Below, in pieces: positions 1-7,542 of a DNA stretch of 64,000 nt. Within the stretch, counting starts at the first letter, position 1; each line of letters opens with the position of its first letter. This DNA is from Desulfobacillus sp041396245 (lineage in GTDB: Bacteria; Pseudomonadota; Gammaproteobacteria; Burkholderiales; Rhodocyclaceae): assembly GCA_041396245.1 (NCBI GenBank), contig JAWKYW010000013.1:28289-92288 (forward strand), written 5' to 3'. A model generated the notes under the pieces. It had not been told where the DNA came from, did no database searches, and saw nothing but the letters and a program-made list of their open reading frames with translations. The position numbers and the translations under genes are program-made.

Positions 1-732
1 GGGTTCGCCCTCGCGGCCATAGACGCAGTGCTGCTGCTGGAACCAGCCGCTGCCGCCGTCGCTGTGGATGAAGTCGCGCAGGGTGCTGCCGCCGGCGGCG
101 AGCGCCGCCTCCAGTGTGGCCTTGACGGCGGCGGCCAGACGGTCGCAACGCGCCCTGGAGAGCCGGCCGGCCGGGATGCGCGGGTCGATGCCGGCGCGAA
201 ACAGGCTCTCCGAGGCGTAGATGTTGCCGACGCCGACGAGGATATGGCTGTCCATCAGAAAGAGCTTGACCGGCGCCGTGCGTCCACGCGTGGCGGCATG
301 CAGCCAGCCGCCATCGAAGGCCTCCGACAGCGGCTCTACCCCGAGCGCCGCGAGCAGGGGGTGGGCTGCGGCCTTGTCTTTCGACCATAGCACGGCGCCG
401 AAGCGGCGCGGGTCGCGCAGGCGCAGGGCCTCCGTGCCGAAGACGAGGTCGAGGTGGTCGTGCGTGCCCGGCGGCGCGGCGGCGGACACCAGGCGCAGGC
501 TGCCCGACATGCCGAGATGCACGATCAAAGTGCCGCGTTCGAAGCGGAACAGCAGGTACTTGCCGCGCCGGTCGATGCCGTGCAGGGTCTGGTCGGCGAG
601 CAGGCGGGCAAGCTGGCGAGGCAGCGGGTAGCGCAGGGCGGTGCGGCGCGCGACGACAGCGGTAACGCTTCGGCCGGCCAGGCCGGGCAGCAGGCCGCGG
701 CGCGTGATTTCGACTTCGGGCAGTTCGGGCAT
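1..732 (-). CDS. mutM: Formamidopyrimidine-DNA glycosylase, 3' end outside window
   Basis: Base-excision repair glycosylase/AP lyase that removes 8-oxoguanine and formamidopyrimidines. The minus-strand frame opens with MPELPEVE, where Pro2 and Glu3 are the catalytic residues of the Fpg family; it continues with RRGKYLLF (beta-finger lysine) and HLGMSGSLR, then VGNIYASE of the helix-two-turn-helix. The frame is open to base 1 and stops at CVYGREGEP, the first half of the C-terminal zinc finger, so roughly 30 residues lie outside the window. It is transcribed away from the TPR lipoprotein gene at 838. Identification is confident from motifs; the missing end cannot be judged. Confidence 0.95.
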   Translation of the reverse strand, partial: MPELPEVEITRRGLLPGLAGRSVTAVVARRTALRYPLPRQLARLLADQTLHGIDRRGKYLLFRFERGTLIVHLGMSGSLRLVSAAAPPGTHDHLDLVFGTEALRLRDPRRFGAVLWSKDKAAAHPLLAALGVEPLSEAFDGGWLHAATRGRTAPVKLFLMDSHILVGVGNIYASESLFRAGIDPRIPAGRLSRARCDRLAAAVKATLEAALAAGGSTLRDFIHSDGGSGWFQQQHCVYGREGEP

Positions 733-837
733 GGCGAAATAGAGTGAGCGGGAGGGAGCGCGCTTGCCGGGGGTGGCAAAACCCCCTAACATGAGTCGGA
801 CGAAATCCATTCTACGCTGCGCCGTTCCGACCCCGAC

Positions 838-2571
838 ATGATCGACTTGACCCGCCCCCTGCTGTATTCCGCCGCGGTTGCCGCGGCGTTCGTGCTCTCG
901 GCCTGTGCCCAGGCGCCTGTCCAGCCCCCGGCGAAAGCCGTGGGCGAGGCGAAACCGAAGGCGCATGTCGAGCCGCTGCCGAACCAGGAATTGACCGGTC
1001 AGATCGTCTATCAGGCCCTGCTCGCCGAAATCGCCGGCCAGCGCGGCAACCTCGGCCTGTCGGCCTCGGCCTACCTGGACCTGGCCCGTTCGACGCGCGA
1101 TCCGCGCCTGGCCAGGCGTGCCGCCGAGATTGCCCTGCACGGCCGCAATCTCGACATGGCCCTGCAGGCGGCAAACCTGTGGGTGGAGATCGACCCCGAT
1201 TCGTCGCCGGCGCGCCAGATGATGGCCGGCCTGTTGGTCAGCGCCAATCGCCTCGACGAACTGCAGCCCCATGTCGCCAGGCTGCTGGCGCAGGAAGGAG
1301 AGAACCTCGGGGACGGGCTGCTGCGCCTGAATCGCCTGTTCGCACGCCATCCGGACAAGAAGGCCGTGCGGGTCATCGTGGAGCAGCTCACCCTGCCCTA
1401 TGTCGGCATGCCCGAGGCGCACTTCGCCCGTGCCCAGGCTGCCCTGAATGCCGCCGAGTGGCAGCACGGCATCGCGGAGGCCGACAGGGCGCTCGGCCTG
1501 CGGCCCGACTGGGACATCGCGGTGATGCTCAAGGCGCAGCTGCAGCGCGCCGAATCGCCCGAGGCGGCGATCGAGACCCTGCGCGCCTACCTTGACGGCC
1601 ATCCGCAGGCGCGCGAAGTGCGCCTGCAGTACGCGCGCAGCCTGATCGGAGTGCGGCGGTTCCCGCAGGCCCGCGCCGAATTCCAGCGCCTGCTGGGCGA
1701 CTTCCCCGGCAACCTCGACGTGATCTATGCCGTCGCCGTGCTGTCCATGCAGCTCTCGGACTGGGCGACGGCGGAGGAGAATTTCAGGAAACTGCTGGGC
1801 AAGGACTTCGTCGAAATCGATACCGTTCGACTCTACCTCGGCCAGATTGCCGAGGAGCGCAAGCAGTTCGACGAGGCGCTGCGCCGCTATGCCGAAGTGG
1901 CGCCGGGCGACCAGTACCTTGCGGCCCAGCTGCGCATTGCGCAGCTGCTGGCCAGACAGGGCAAGCTCGAGGCCGGCCGCCGCCACCTGCGGGAGGTGCG
2001 CACCGAGGGCGAGGCCGAGCGGCTCCAGTTGCTGCTGGCCGAAAGTCAGCTTCTGCGGGACGCCGGCATGACGGAAGAGGCCTACGCCCTTCTCGCCGAA
2101 GGCCTCGCCGCGCAGCCGGAACAGCCGGAACTGCTCTACGAATCCGCGCTGCTGGCGGAGAAGCTCGGCCGCCACGACGAGATGGAGACCGGCCTGCGCA
2201 AGCTCATCGGCATCAAGCCGGATCATGCCCACGCCCATAACGCGCTCGGCTACTCCTTTGCCGACCGCAACGAGCGGCTGGACGAAGCGGAGGCGCTGAT
2301 CGCCAAGGCCCTGCAGCTGTCGCCCGACGACCCCTTCATCATCGACAGCATGGGCTGGGTGCGCTATCGCAAGGGTGACAGCGCCGGCGCGCTGACCCAC
2401 CTGCAGCGTGCCTACGCGATCCGGCCCGATCCGGAAATTGCCGCCCATCTCGGCGAGGTGCTGTGGGCGCTCGGCCGCCGCGACGAGGCCAAGAGGACTT
2501 GGCAGGACGCGGCGAAGGCCCATCCCGGCAACGCGGTTCTCGCCGACGTCATCAAACGTTTCGTGCCCTGA
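838..2571 (+). CDS. Tetratricopeptide-repeat outer-membrane lipoprotein
   Basis: 577-residue protein. The N-terminus is a lipoprotein signal with lipobox LSAC (Cys23). Most of the rest is helical TPR-like repeats rich in the A..G...A.....L pattern; the C-terminal repeats, around residues 455–560, are the clearest (for example NALGYSFADRNERLDEAEALI in outline, then IDSMGWVRYRKGD). The stop overlaps the lolB start as TGATG, so the two are translationally coupled. A TPR lipoprotein next to lolB is the usual betaproteobacterial order. The likely role is a periplasmic/outer-membrane scaffold; no enzymatic motif is visible and the precise partner is unknown. Confidence 0.85.
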   Translation: MIDLTRPLLYSAAVAAAFVLSACAQAPVQPPAKAVGEAKPKAHVEPLPNQELTGQIVYQALLAEIAGQRGNLGLSASAYLDLARSTRDPRLARRAAEIALHGRNLDMALQAANLWVEIDPDSSPARQMMAGLLVSANRLDELQPHVARLLAQEGENLGDGLLRLNRLFARHPDKKAVRVIVEQLTLPYVGMPEAHFARAQAALNAAEWQHGIAEADRALGLRPDWDIAVMLKAQLQRAESPEAAIETLRAYLDGHPQAREVRLQYARSLIGVRRFPQARAEFQRLLGDFPGNLDVIYAVAVLSMQLSDWATAEENFRKLLGKDFVEIDTVRLYLGQIAEERKQFDEALRRYAEVAPGDQYLAAQLRIAQLLARQGKLEAGRRHLREVRTEGEAERLQLLLAESQLLRDAGMTEEAYALLAEGLAAQPEQPELLYESALLAEKLGRHDEMETGLRKLIGIKPDHAHAHNALGYSFADRNERLDEAEALIAKALQLSPDDPFIIDSMGWVRYRKGDSAGALTHLQRAYAIRPDPEIAAHLGEVLWALGRRDEAKRTWQDAAKAHPGNAVLADVIKRFVP

Positions 2572-3134
2572 TGGCGCGTCTTTTCCTGGCACTCCTGGCC
2601 GTGCTGGCATCCGGCTGCGCCCTGCTGGAGCCGGCGCAGCCGCTGTCGCGGCCCGCGCGCGAGGCGATCGTGTCCTTTCACATCGAGGGAAGGATTGCCG
2701 TGCGCCGCGCGGACGAGCGCTTTTCCGCCGGCATCGACTGGCGCCACGACGCCCAGTCCGACGAGATCGTCGTCAGCGGACCGCTCGGCCAGGGGCTTGC
2801 CCGCCTGACCGCCGGCGGCGGTTCTGCGCTGCTGGAAACCGCCGACCGCAAGCGTTACCTCGCCGCCGACCTGGATGCCCTGTCCGAACAGGTGTTCGGC
2901 GTCCGCCTGCCGGTTTCCGGGCTGGGGCGCTGGGTGCTCGGGCGCTCCGCCTTCGGCGGGGCCGCCAGTGTGGATGCGGCCGGCCGACTGACGGGACTTT
3001 CCGAGCAGGGCTGGATGATCGAATACCTGCGCTACGAGAGCAACGCACCCGACGCCCTGCCGGAACTGCTGCAAGCCCGGCGCGAGGACGTCGAGGTGAG
3101 GCTGGTCATCGACAACTGGGCCGTGGCGAGATGA
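2571..3134 (+). CDS. lolB: Outer-membrane lipoprotein insertion protein LolB
   Basis: 187 residues with a lipobox ASGC at Cys16. LolB receives lipoproteins from LolA and inserts them into the inner leaflet of the outer membrane. The FHIEGRIAVRR segment after the signal and the FGVRLPVSGLGRWVLG segment match the family's conserved N-terminal strand and the Leu-containing protruding loop region. The start ATG overlaps the TPR gene stop and the stop overlaps the ispE ATG (ATGA), giving a tightly coupled TPR–lolB–ispE operon. Family assignment rests on motifs plus this characteristic context. Confidence 0.9.
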   Translation: MARLFLALLAVLASGCALLEPAQPLSRPAREAIVSFHIEGRIAVRRADERFSAGIDWRHDAQSDEIVVSGPLGQGLARLTAGGGSALLETADRKRYLAADLDALSEQVFGVRLPVSGLGRWVLGRSAFGGAASVDAAGRLTGLSEQGWMIEYLRYESNAPDALPELLQARREDVEVRLVIDNWAVAR

Positions 3135-3997
3135 CGGGCTGGGACGACCGTTATCCGGCGCCGGCCAAGCTCAATCTTTTTCTCCATGTCATCGGCCGCC
3201 GCGCCGACGGTTACCATCTGCTGCAGTCCTTGTTCCGCCTGGTCGACCGCGGCGACGTGCTGCGCTTCGGCCGTCGCGCCGACGGCCGCATCCTGCGCAC
3301 CCGTCCGGTCGAGGGCGTGCCCGAGGACAACGATCTGTGCCTGCGTGCGGCACGGCTCCTGCAGGAAGCGTCGAACTGCCGACTGGGCGTCGAGATTACG
3401 CTGGAGAAGCGGTTGCCGCTGGGCGGCGGACTGGGCGGCGGCAGCTCGGATGCAGCCACCGTGCTGCTGGCGCTGAACCGCCTGTGGGAACTGGACTGGC
3501 CACGCGAGCGCCTGCTGGCGCTGGGGCTGCGGCTGGGTGCCGACGTGCCCTTTTTCGTCTACGGCCAAAGCGCCTTCGTCGAGGGGGTCGGCGAGCGCTT
3601 CCAGGCGTTCGCCCTGCCACCGGCCTGGTACCTCGTCATCGAGCCGCCGGCACGCGTGCCGACCGCCGAAATCTTCGCCGCGCCGAATTTGACACGGGAT
3701 ACGAAAGCCATCAAAATGGCGGACTTTTCAGCGGGTTGGGGTGCGGGACGGGGCAGTTTGCCCGGCCGAAACGATCTCGAACCCGTCGTGTGCGGGCGCT
3801 ACCCGGCGGTGGCGCGGGCGCTGGCCTGGCTCGGGCAGCATGCCGAAGCGCGCATGACCGGTTCCGGGGCCTGCGTTTTCGCCTCCTTTGCCGCCGAGCA
3901 GGACGCGCGTGCCGTGCTGGCGCGGATGCCGGAAGACATGGTCGGCTGGATAGCGCGAGGCTTGGACGAACACCCCCTGCGGGCACTCGCTGACTGA
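3131..3997 (+). CDS. ispE: 4-diphosphocytidyl-2-C-methyl-D-erythritol kinase
   Basis: 288-residue GHMP kinase of the MEP isoprenoid pathway; it phosphorylates CDP-methylerythritol at the 2-OH. Visible motifs: APAKLNLFLHV with catalytic Lys13, the ATP-binding PLGGGLGGGSSDAA at about residues 96–109, LGADVPFF with the catalytic Asp, and the C-terminal MTGSGACVFA. Length and motif order are normal. It overlaps lolB by four bases and is followed directly by tRNA-Gln. The start ATG is the only one consistent with the conserved N-terminus. Confidence 0.96.
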   Translation: MTGWDDRYPAPAKLNLFLHVIGRRADGYHLLQSLFRLVDRGDVLRFGRRADGRILRTRPVEGVPEDNDLCLRAARLLQEASNCRLGVEITLEKRLPLGGGLGGGSSDAATVLLALNRLWELDWPRERLLALGLRLGADVPFFVYGQSAFVEGVGERFQAFALPPAWYLVIEPPARVPTAEIFAAPNLTRDTKAIKMADFSAGWGAGRGSLPGRNDLEPVVCGRYPAVARALAWLGQHAEARMTGSGACVFASFAAEQDARAVLARMPEDMVGWIARGLDEHPLRALAD

Positions 3998-4003
3998 GAC
4001 TCT

Positions 4004-4080
4004 TGGGGAGTCGCCAAGTTGGTTAAGGCACCGGATTTTGATTCCGGCATGCGAAGGTTCGAATCCTTCCTCCCCAGCCA
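4004..4080 (+). tRNA. tRNA-Gln (anticodon TTG)
   Basis: 77-nt cloverleaf with encoded CCA. Acceptor stem TGGGGAG pairs with CTCCCCA; the anticodon arm is CCGGA-TTTTGAT-TCCGG with anticodon TTG; the T arm contains GGTTCGAATCC. It lies six bases downstream of ispE and upstream of prs, a location common in Betaproteobacteria. Confidence 0.97.
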
Positions 4081-4089
4081 ATATCTAGA

Positions 4090-4118
4090 ATGCGGGCAGG
4101 TGAATCACCTGCCCGCAT
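4090..4118 (+). terminator. Strong hairpin after tRNA-Gln
   Basis: Near-perfect stem: ATGCGGGCAGGTG pairs with CACCTGCCCGCAT around a 3-base loop. It is followed by only a weak T tract (CGTTTGC), so it could be a terminator, a 3' processing boundary of the tRNA transcript, or a leader structure of prs. Confidence 0.6.
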
Positions 4119-4152
4119 CGTTTGCAAGAACGGAACCGCGCCAGAGGCACGC

Positions 4153-5103
4153 ATGGCCTACGACAGCCTGATGGTCTTCACGGGGAACGCCAACCCCAAG
4201 CTTGCCGCCGACGTGGTCAGGCGGCTGAACATCTCGCTCGGGCGGGCCACGGTGGGCCGCTTCTCCGACGGCGAAGTGAACGTCGAGATCATGGAGAACG
4301 TCCGCGGCAAGGACTGCTTCATCCTGCAATCGACCTGCGCGCCGACCAACGACAACCTGATGGAACTCATCATCATGGTCGATGCGCTGAAGCGTTCCTC
4401 GGCCGGGCGCGTCACCGCGGCGATTCCCTACATGGGCTATTCGCGCCAGGACCGCCGCCCGCGCTCGGCGCGCGTGGCGATCTCGGCCAAGGTGGTGGCC
4501 AACATGCTGCAGGCGGCGGGCGTGGACCGCGTCCTGACGGTAGACCTGCATGCCGACCAGATCCAGGGCTTCTTCGACATACCGGTCGACAACGTCTATG
4601 CGGCGCCGATCCTGCTCGGCGACATCTGGAAGAACCAGCACAAGGACCTGCTGGTGGTCTCGCCCGACGTCGGCGGCGTGGTGCGGGCGCGGGCGCTGGC
4701 GAAACGGCTGGAATCCGACCTCGCCATCATCGACAAGCGGCGGCCGAAAGCGAACGTGTCCGAGGTGATGAACATCATCGGCGAAGTCGACGGCCGTACC
4801 TGCGTCATCATGGATGACATGGTGGATACCGCCGGCACGCTGTGCAAGGCGGCGCAGGCGCTGAAGGACCACGGCGCCGCCAAGGTGCTGGCCTACTGCA
4901 CGCACCCGGTGCTCTCCGGCAGCGCGGTGCAGCGCATCGGCGAATCCGTGCTCGACGAGCTGGTGGTGACCGACACCATTCCGCTGAACGAGGAGGCCCG
5001 GGCCTGCCCGCGCATCCGGCAGATTTCCATCGCCGAGCTGATGGCCGAGACGATGCTGCGCATCAGCAACGAGGAATCGGTTTCCTCGCTGTTCATGGAG
5101 TAG
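4153..5103 (+). CDS. prs: Ribose-phosphate pyrophosphokinase
   Basis: Class I PRPP synthetase, 316 residues: transfers pyrophosphate from ATP to ribose-5-phosphate, supplying nucleotide, His and Trp synthesis. Family motifs are all present: FSDGEVNVEI near the N-terminus, YSRQDRRPR (the flexible ATP-binding loop), DLHADQIQGFF, VVSPDVGGVVRAR, and the PRPP loop CVIMDDMVDTAGT. An in-frame start exists upstream at 4090, but it lies in the hairpin; ATG 4153 (MAYDSLMVFTGNANP) gives the family's usual N-terminus. Confidence 0.97.
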   Translation: MAYDSLMVFTGNANPKLAADVVRRLNISLGRATVGRFSDGEVNVEIMENVRGKDCFILQSTCAPTNDNLMELIIMVDALKRSSAGRVTAAIPYMGYSRQDRRPRSARVAISAKVVANMLQAAGVDRVLTVDLHADQIQGFFDIPVDNVYAAPILLGDIWKNQHKDLLVVSPDVGGVVRARALAKRLESDLAIIDKRRPKANVSEVMNIIGEVDGRTCVIMDDMVDTAGTLCKAAQALKDHGAAKVLAYCTHPVLSGSAVQRIGESVLDELVVTDTIPLNEEARACPRIRQISIAELMAETMLRISNEESVSSLFME

Positions 5104-5114
5104 TTTTGACAACC

Positions 5115-5138
5115 CCCGGCTGGTCGCGGCCGGGCTTT
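5115..5138 (+). terminator. Possible hairpin/attenuator between prs and rplY
   Basis: CCCGGC pairs with GCCGGG over an 8-base loop and is followed by CTTTT, 12 bases after the prs stop. The stem is short and the T run is four, so this is a weak terminator at best; the rplY ATG lies only 15 bases further on. Confidence 0.35.
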
Positions 5139-5152
5139 TATGGAGCAAGCCA

Positions 5153-5812
5153 ATGAAAACTGAAATCATCGCTAACAAGCGCGAACTGCAGGGCACCGGA
5201 GCGAGCCGCCGCCTGCGTCGCGCCGGCCGGGTCCCCGGCATTCTTTACGGCGGCGAAGCTGCTGCCCAGCCGATCGAGGTCGACCACAACGCCCTCTTCC
5301 ACAGCCTGAAGCAGGAGGCCTTCCATGCCTCCGTTCTGAACATGGACCTGGACGGCGAGAAGCAGCAGGTGCTGCTGCGCGACTACCAGATGCATCCCTT
5401 CAGGCCGCTGGTGCTGCATGCGGATTTCCAGCGGGTCGCCGCCGACAGGAAGATCCACATGAAGGTGCCGCTGCATTTCATTCATACGGACATCGCCCCG
5501 GGCGTCAAGCTGCAGGGTGGCGTGGTCAGCCACGTCCTCAACGAATTGAACGTCACCTGCCTGCCTGCCGACCTGCCGGAATTCATCGAGGTCGACATGA
5601 AGGACGTCTCCGTCGGCCACTCGGTTCATGTCAACGACCTCAAGCTGCCGCAGGGGGTCGAGGCGGTGCTGCACCGGGGCGAGAACCCGGTGGTGGCGAC
5701 CATCACCGTGCCCCGCGGCACGACCGAGGCCGAACTGGCGGCAGGCGAGCAGGCTGCCGCGGCCGCTGCCCCGGCAGCCGCCGAGCCGGCCAAGCAGCCC
5801 GAGAAGAAGTAA
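5153..5812 (+). CDS. rplY: 50S ribosomal protein L25 / general stress protein Ctc
   Basis: 219-residue long-form (TL5/CTC) L25 that binds 5S rRNA. N-terminal L25 domain (about residues 1–95) with NKRELQGTGASRRLRRAGRVP and GILYGG; the C-terminal beta domain (about 100–185) contains the VPLHFIHTDIAPG and LPEFIEVD motifs. The tail is Ala/Pro/Glu-rich and ends in KQPEKK. It sits between prs and pth as in many Proteobacteria. Confidence 0.96.
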   Translation: MKTEIIANKRELQGTGASRRLRRAGRVPGILYGGEAAAQPIEVDHNALFHSLKQEAFHASVLNMDLDGEKQQVLLRDYQMHPFRPLVLHADFQRVAADRKIHMKVPLHFIHTDIAPGVKLQGGVVSHVLNELNVTCLPADLPEFIEVDMKDVSVGHSVHVNDLKLPQGVEAVLHRGENPVVATITVPRGTTEAELAAGEQAAAAAAPAAAEPAKQPEKK

Positions 5813-5857
5813 GCGCGCTTGCGGCGGCCCGTGCCGCCGCAACGCTACGCTTCCGCC

Positions 5858-6454
5858 GTGGCCGCGCCGCGACTCATCGTCGGCCTGGGCAATCCGGGCG
5901 CCGAGTACGAAGACACCCGACACAATGCCGGTTACTGGCTGTGCGAGCGGCTGGCTTCGATGCTTGGCGCCGAACTCCGGCGCGAATCCCGTTTCCACGG
6001 GCTCGCCGGCCGCACGCGCGAGCAGGTCTGGCTGCTGATGCCGCAGACTTTCATGAACGCCTCGGGGCAGGCGGTGGGGGCGCTGGCGCGCTTCTATCGC
6101 ATTCCTCCCGCCGAGATGCTGGTGCTGCACGACGAACTCGACTTGCCGCCGGGCGCGCTGCGCCTGAAGTTCGGTGGCGGCCTCGGCGGCCACAACGGAC
6201 TCAAGGACATCGCCGCACACCTCGGCACGCAGGATTTCTGGCGTCTGCGCATCGGCATCGGCCACCCCGGCGACCGCAACCAGGTGGTCGATTACGTCCT
6301 GAAGAAGCCGCGCAGCGAAGAGCGTGCCCGGATCATCGATGCGCTGGATCGCGCGCTCGCCACCTGGCCGCTGCTGGCGCGCGGTGAATACCCGGCCGCC
6401 ATGCAGAAGATCAACACCGTGCCGGCGCCGCCGGCCCCCGAAGGAAAGCCATGA
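5858..6454 (+). CDS. pth: Peptidyl-tRNA hydrolase
   Basis: About 198 residues; recycles peptidyl-tRNA released by abortive translation. Motifs: LIVGLGNPGAEYEDTRHNAGY with the catalytic His in the HNAGY segment, MPQTFMNASG, LHDELDLPPG (Asp) and GGGLGGHNGLKDI. GTG 5858 gives the usual short lead before LIVGLGNPG; an earlier in-frame TTG (5819) and GTG (5831) would add a basic extension, and no strong ribosome-binding site decides among them. The stop overlaps the ychF ATG (ATGA). Confidence 0.94.
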   Translation: MAAPRLIVGLGNPGAEYEDTRHNAGYWLCERLASMLGAELRRESRFHGLAGRTREQVWLLMPQTFMNASGQAVGALARFYRIPPAEMLVLHDELDLPPGALRLKFGGGLGGHNGLKDIAAHLGTQDFWRLRIGIGHPGDRNQVVDYVLKKPRSEERARIIDALDRALATWPLLARGEYPAAMQKINTVPAPPAPEGKP

Positions 6455-7542
6455 GCCTCAAATGCGGCATCGTCGGCCTGCCCAACGTCGGCAAGTCCAC
6501 CCTCTTCAACGCCCTGACCAAGTCGGGCATCGCGGCGGAGAACTATCCCTTCTGCACCATCGAACCCAATGTCGGCATCGTCGAGGTGCCCGATCCGCGC
6601 CTGGCGCAGCTCACCGCCATCGTCAAGCCGCAGCGCGTGCAGAACGCCATCGTCGAGTTCGTGGACATCGCCGGCCTGGTGGCGGGGGCGAGCAAGGGAG
6701 AGGGGTTGGGCAACCAGTTTCTTGCCAACATCCGCGAAACCGACGCCATCGTGCATGTCGTGCGCTGCTTCCACAACGAGAACATCGTGCATGTGGCGGG
6801 CGACGTGAAGCCGCTCTCCGACATCGAGACCATCGAGACCGAACTGGCGCTGGCCGACCTGGCCACGGTGGAGAAGGCGCTGGCGCGCTACCGCAAGCCG
6901 GCCCAGGCCGGCGACAAGGAGGCGAAGCTGCTGGTGGCGGTGCTCGACAAGTGCGTGGCGCAACTCAACGAGGCGAAGCCGGTGCGTGCGCTCGACCTGT
7001 CGAAGGAGGAATGGGCGAACCTGAAGCCGTTCTGCCTCATCACGGCCAAGCCGACGCTGTATGCCGCCAATGTCGACGAGAAGGGCTTCACGGACAACCC
7101 GTTGCTGGCGGCGGTGGCGGACCACGCAGCGAAGGAAAAGGCACCGGTGGTGGCATTCAGCGCGGCCATGGAGGCGGAGATCGCCGACCTGCCGGATGAG
7201 GACAAGGCGTTGTTCCTGGCGGACATGGGACTCGAGGAACCGGGACTCGACCGCCTCATCCGTGCCGGCTACCAGTTGCTGGGGTTGCAGACCTACTTTA
7301 CCGCCGGCGTGAAGGAAGTCAGGGCGTGGACCATACACGTGGGCGATACCGCACCGCAGGCGGCCGGCGTCATCCATACCGATTTCGAGCACGGCTTCAT
7401 CCGTGCCGAGGTTATTTCCTTCGCCGATTTCATTGCCTGCAAGGGCGAACAGGGGGCCAAGGAGGCCGGCAGGATGCGGCTGGAGGGGAAGGACTACGTC
7501 GTGCACGACGGTGACGTCATGCACTTCCGCTTCAACGTCTAG
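6451..7542 (+). CDS. ychF: Redox-regulated ATPase YchF (Obg-like)
   Basis: 363-residue OLA1/YchF P-loop NTPase, ribosome-associated and normally ATP-preferring. The G1 motif GLPNVGKSTLFN is at residues 7–18, followed by NYPFCTIEPN and VDIAGLVAGASKGEGLGNQFL (G3 region). The C-terminal TGS domain carries TYFTAGVKEVRAW and GFIRAEVI. Full length for the family. It overlaps pth by four bases and its 3' end overlaps, tail-to-tail, the minus-strand diguanylate cyclase gene by four bases. Confidence 0.97.
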   Translation: MSLKCGIVGLPNVGKSTLFNALTKSGIAAENYPFCTIEPNVGIVEVPDPRLAQLTAIVKPQRVQNAIVEFVDIAGLVAGASKGEGLGNQFLANIRETDAIVHVVRCFHNENIVHVAGDVKPLSDIETIETELALADLATVEKALARYRKPAQAGDKEAKLLVAVLDKCVAQLNEAKPVRALDLSKEEWANLKPFCLITAKPTLYAANVDEKGFTDNPLLAAVADHAAKEKAPVVAFSAAMEAEIADLPDEDKALFLADMGLEEPGLDRLIRAGYQLLGLQTYFTAGVKEVRAWTIHVGDTAPQAAGVIHTDFEHGFIRAEVISFADFIACKGEQGAKEAGRMRLEGKDYVVHDGDVMHFRFNV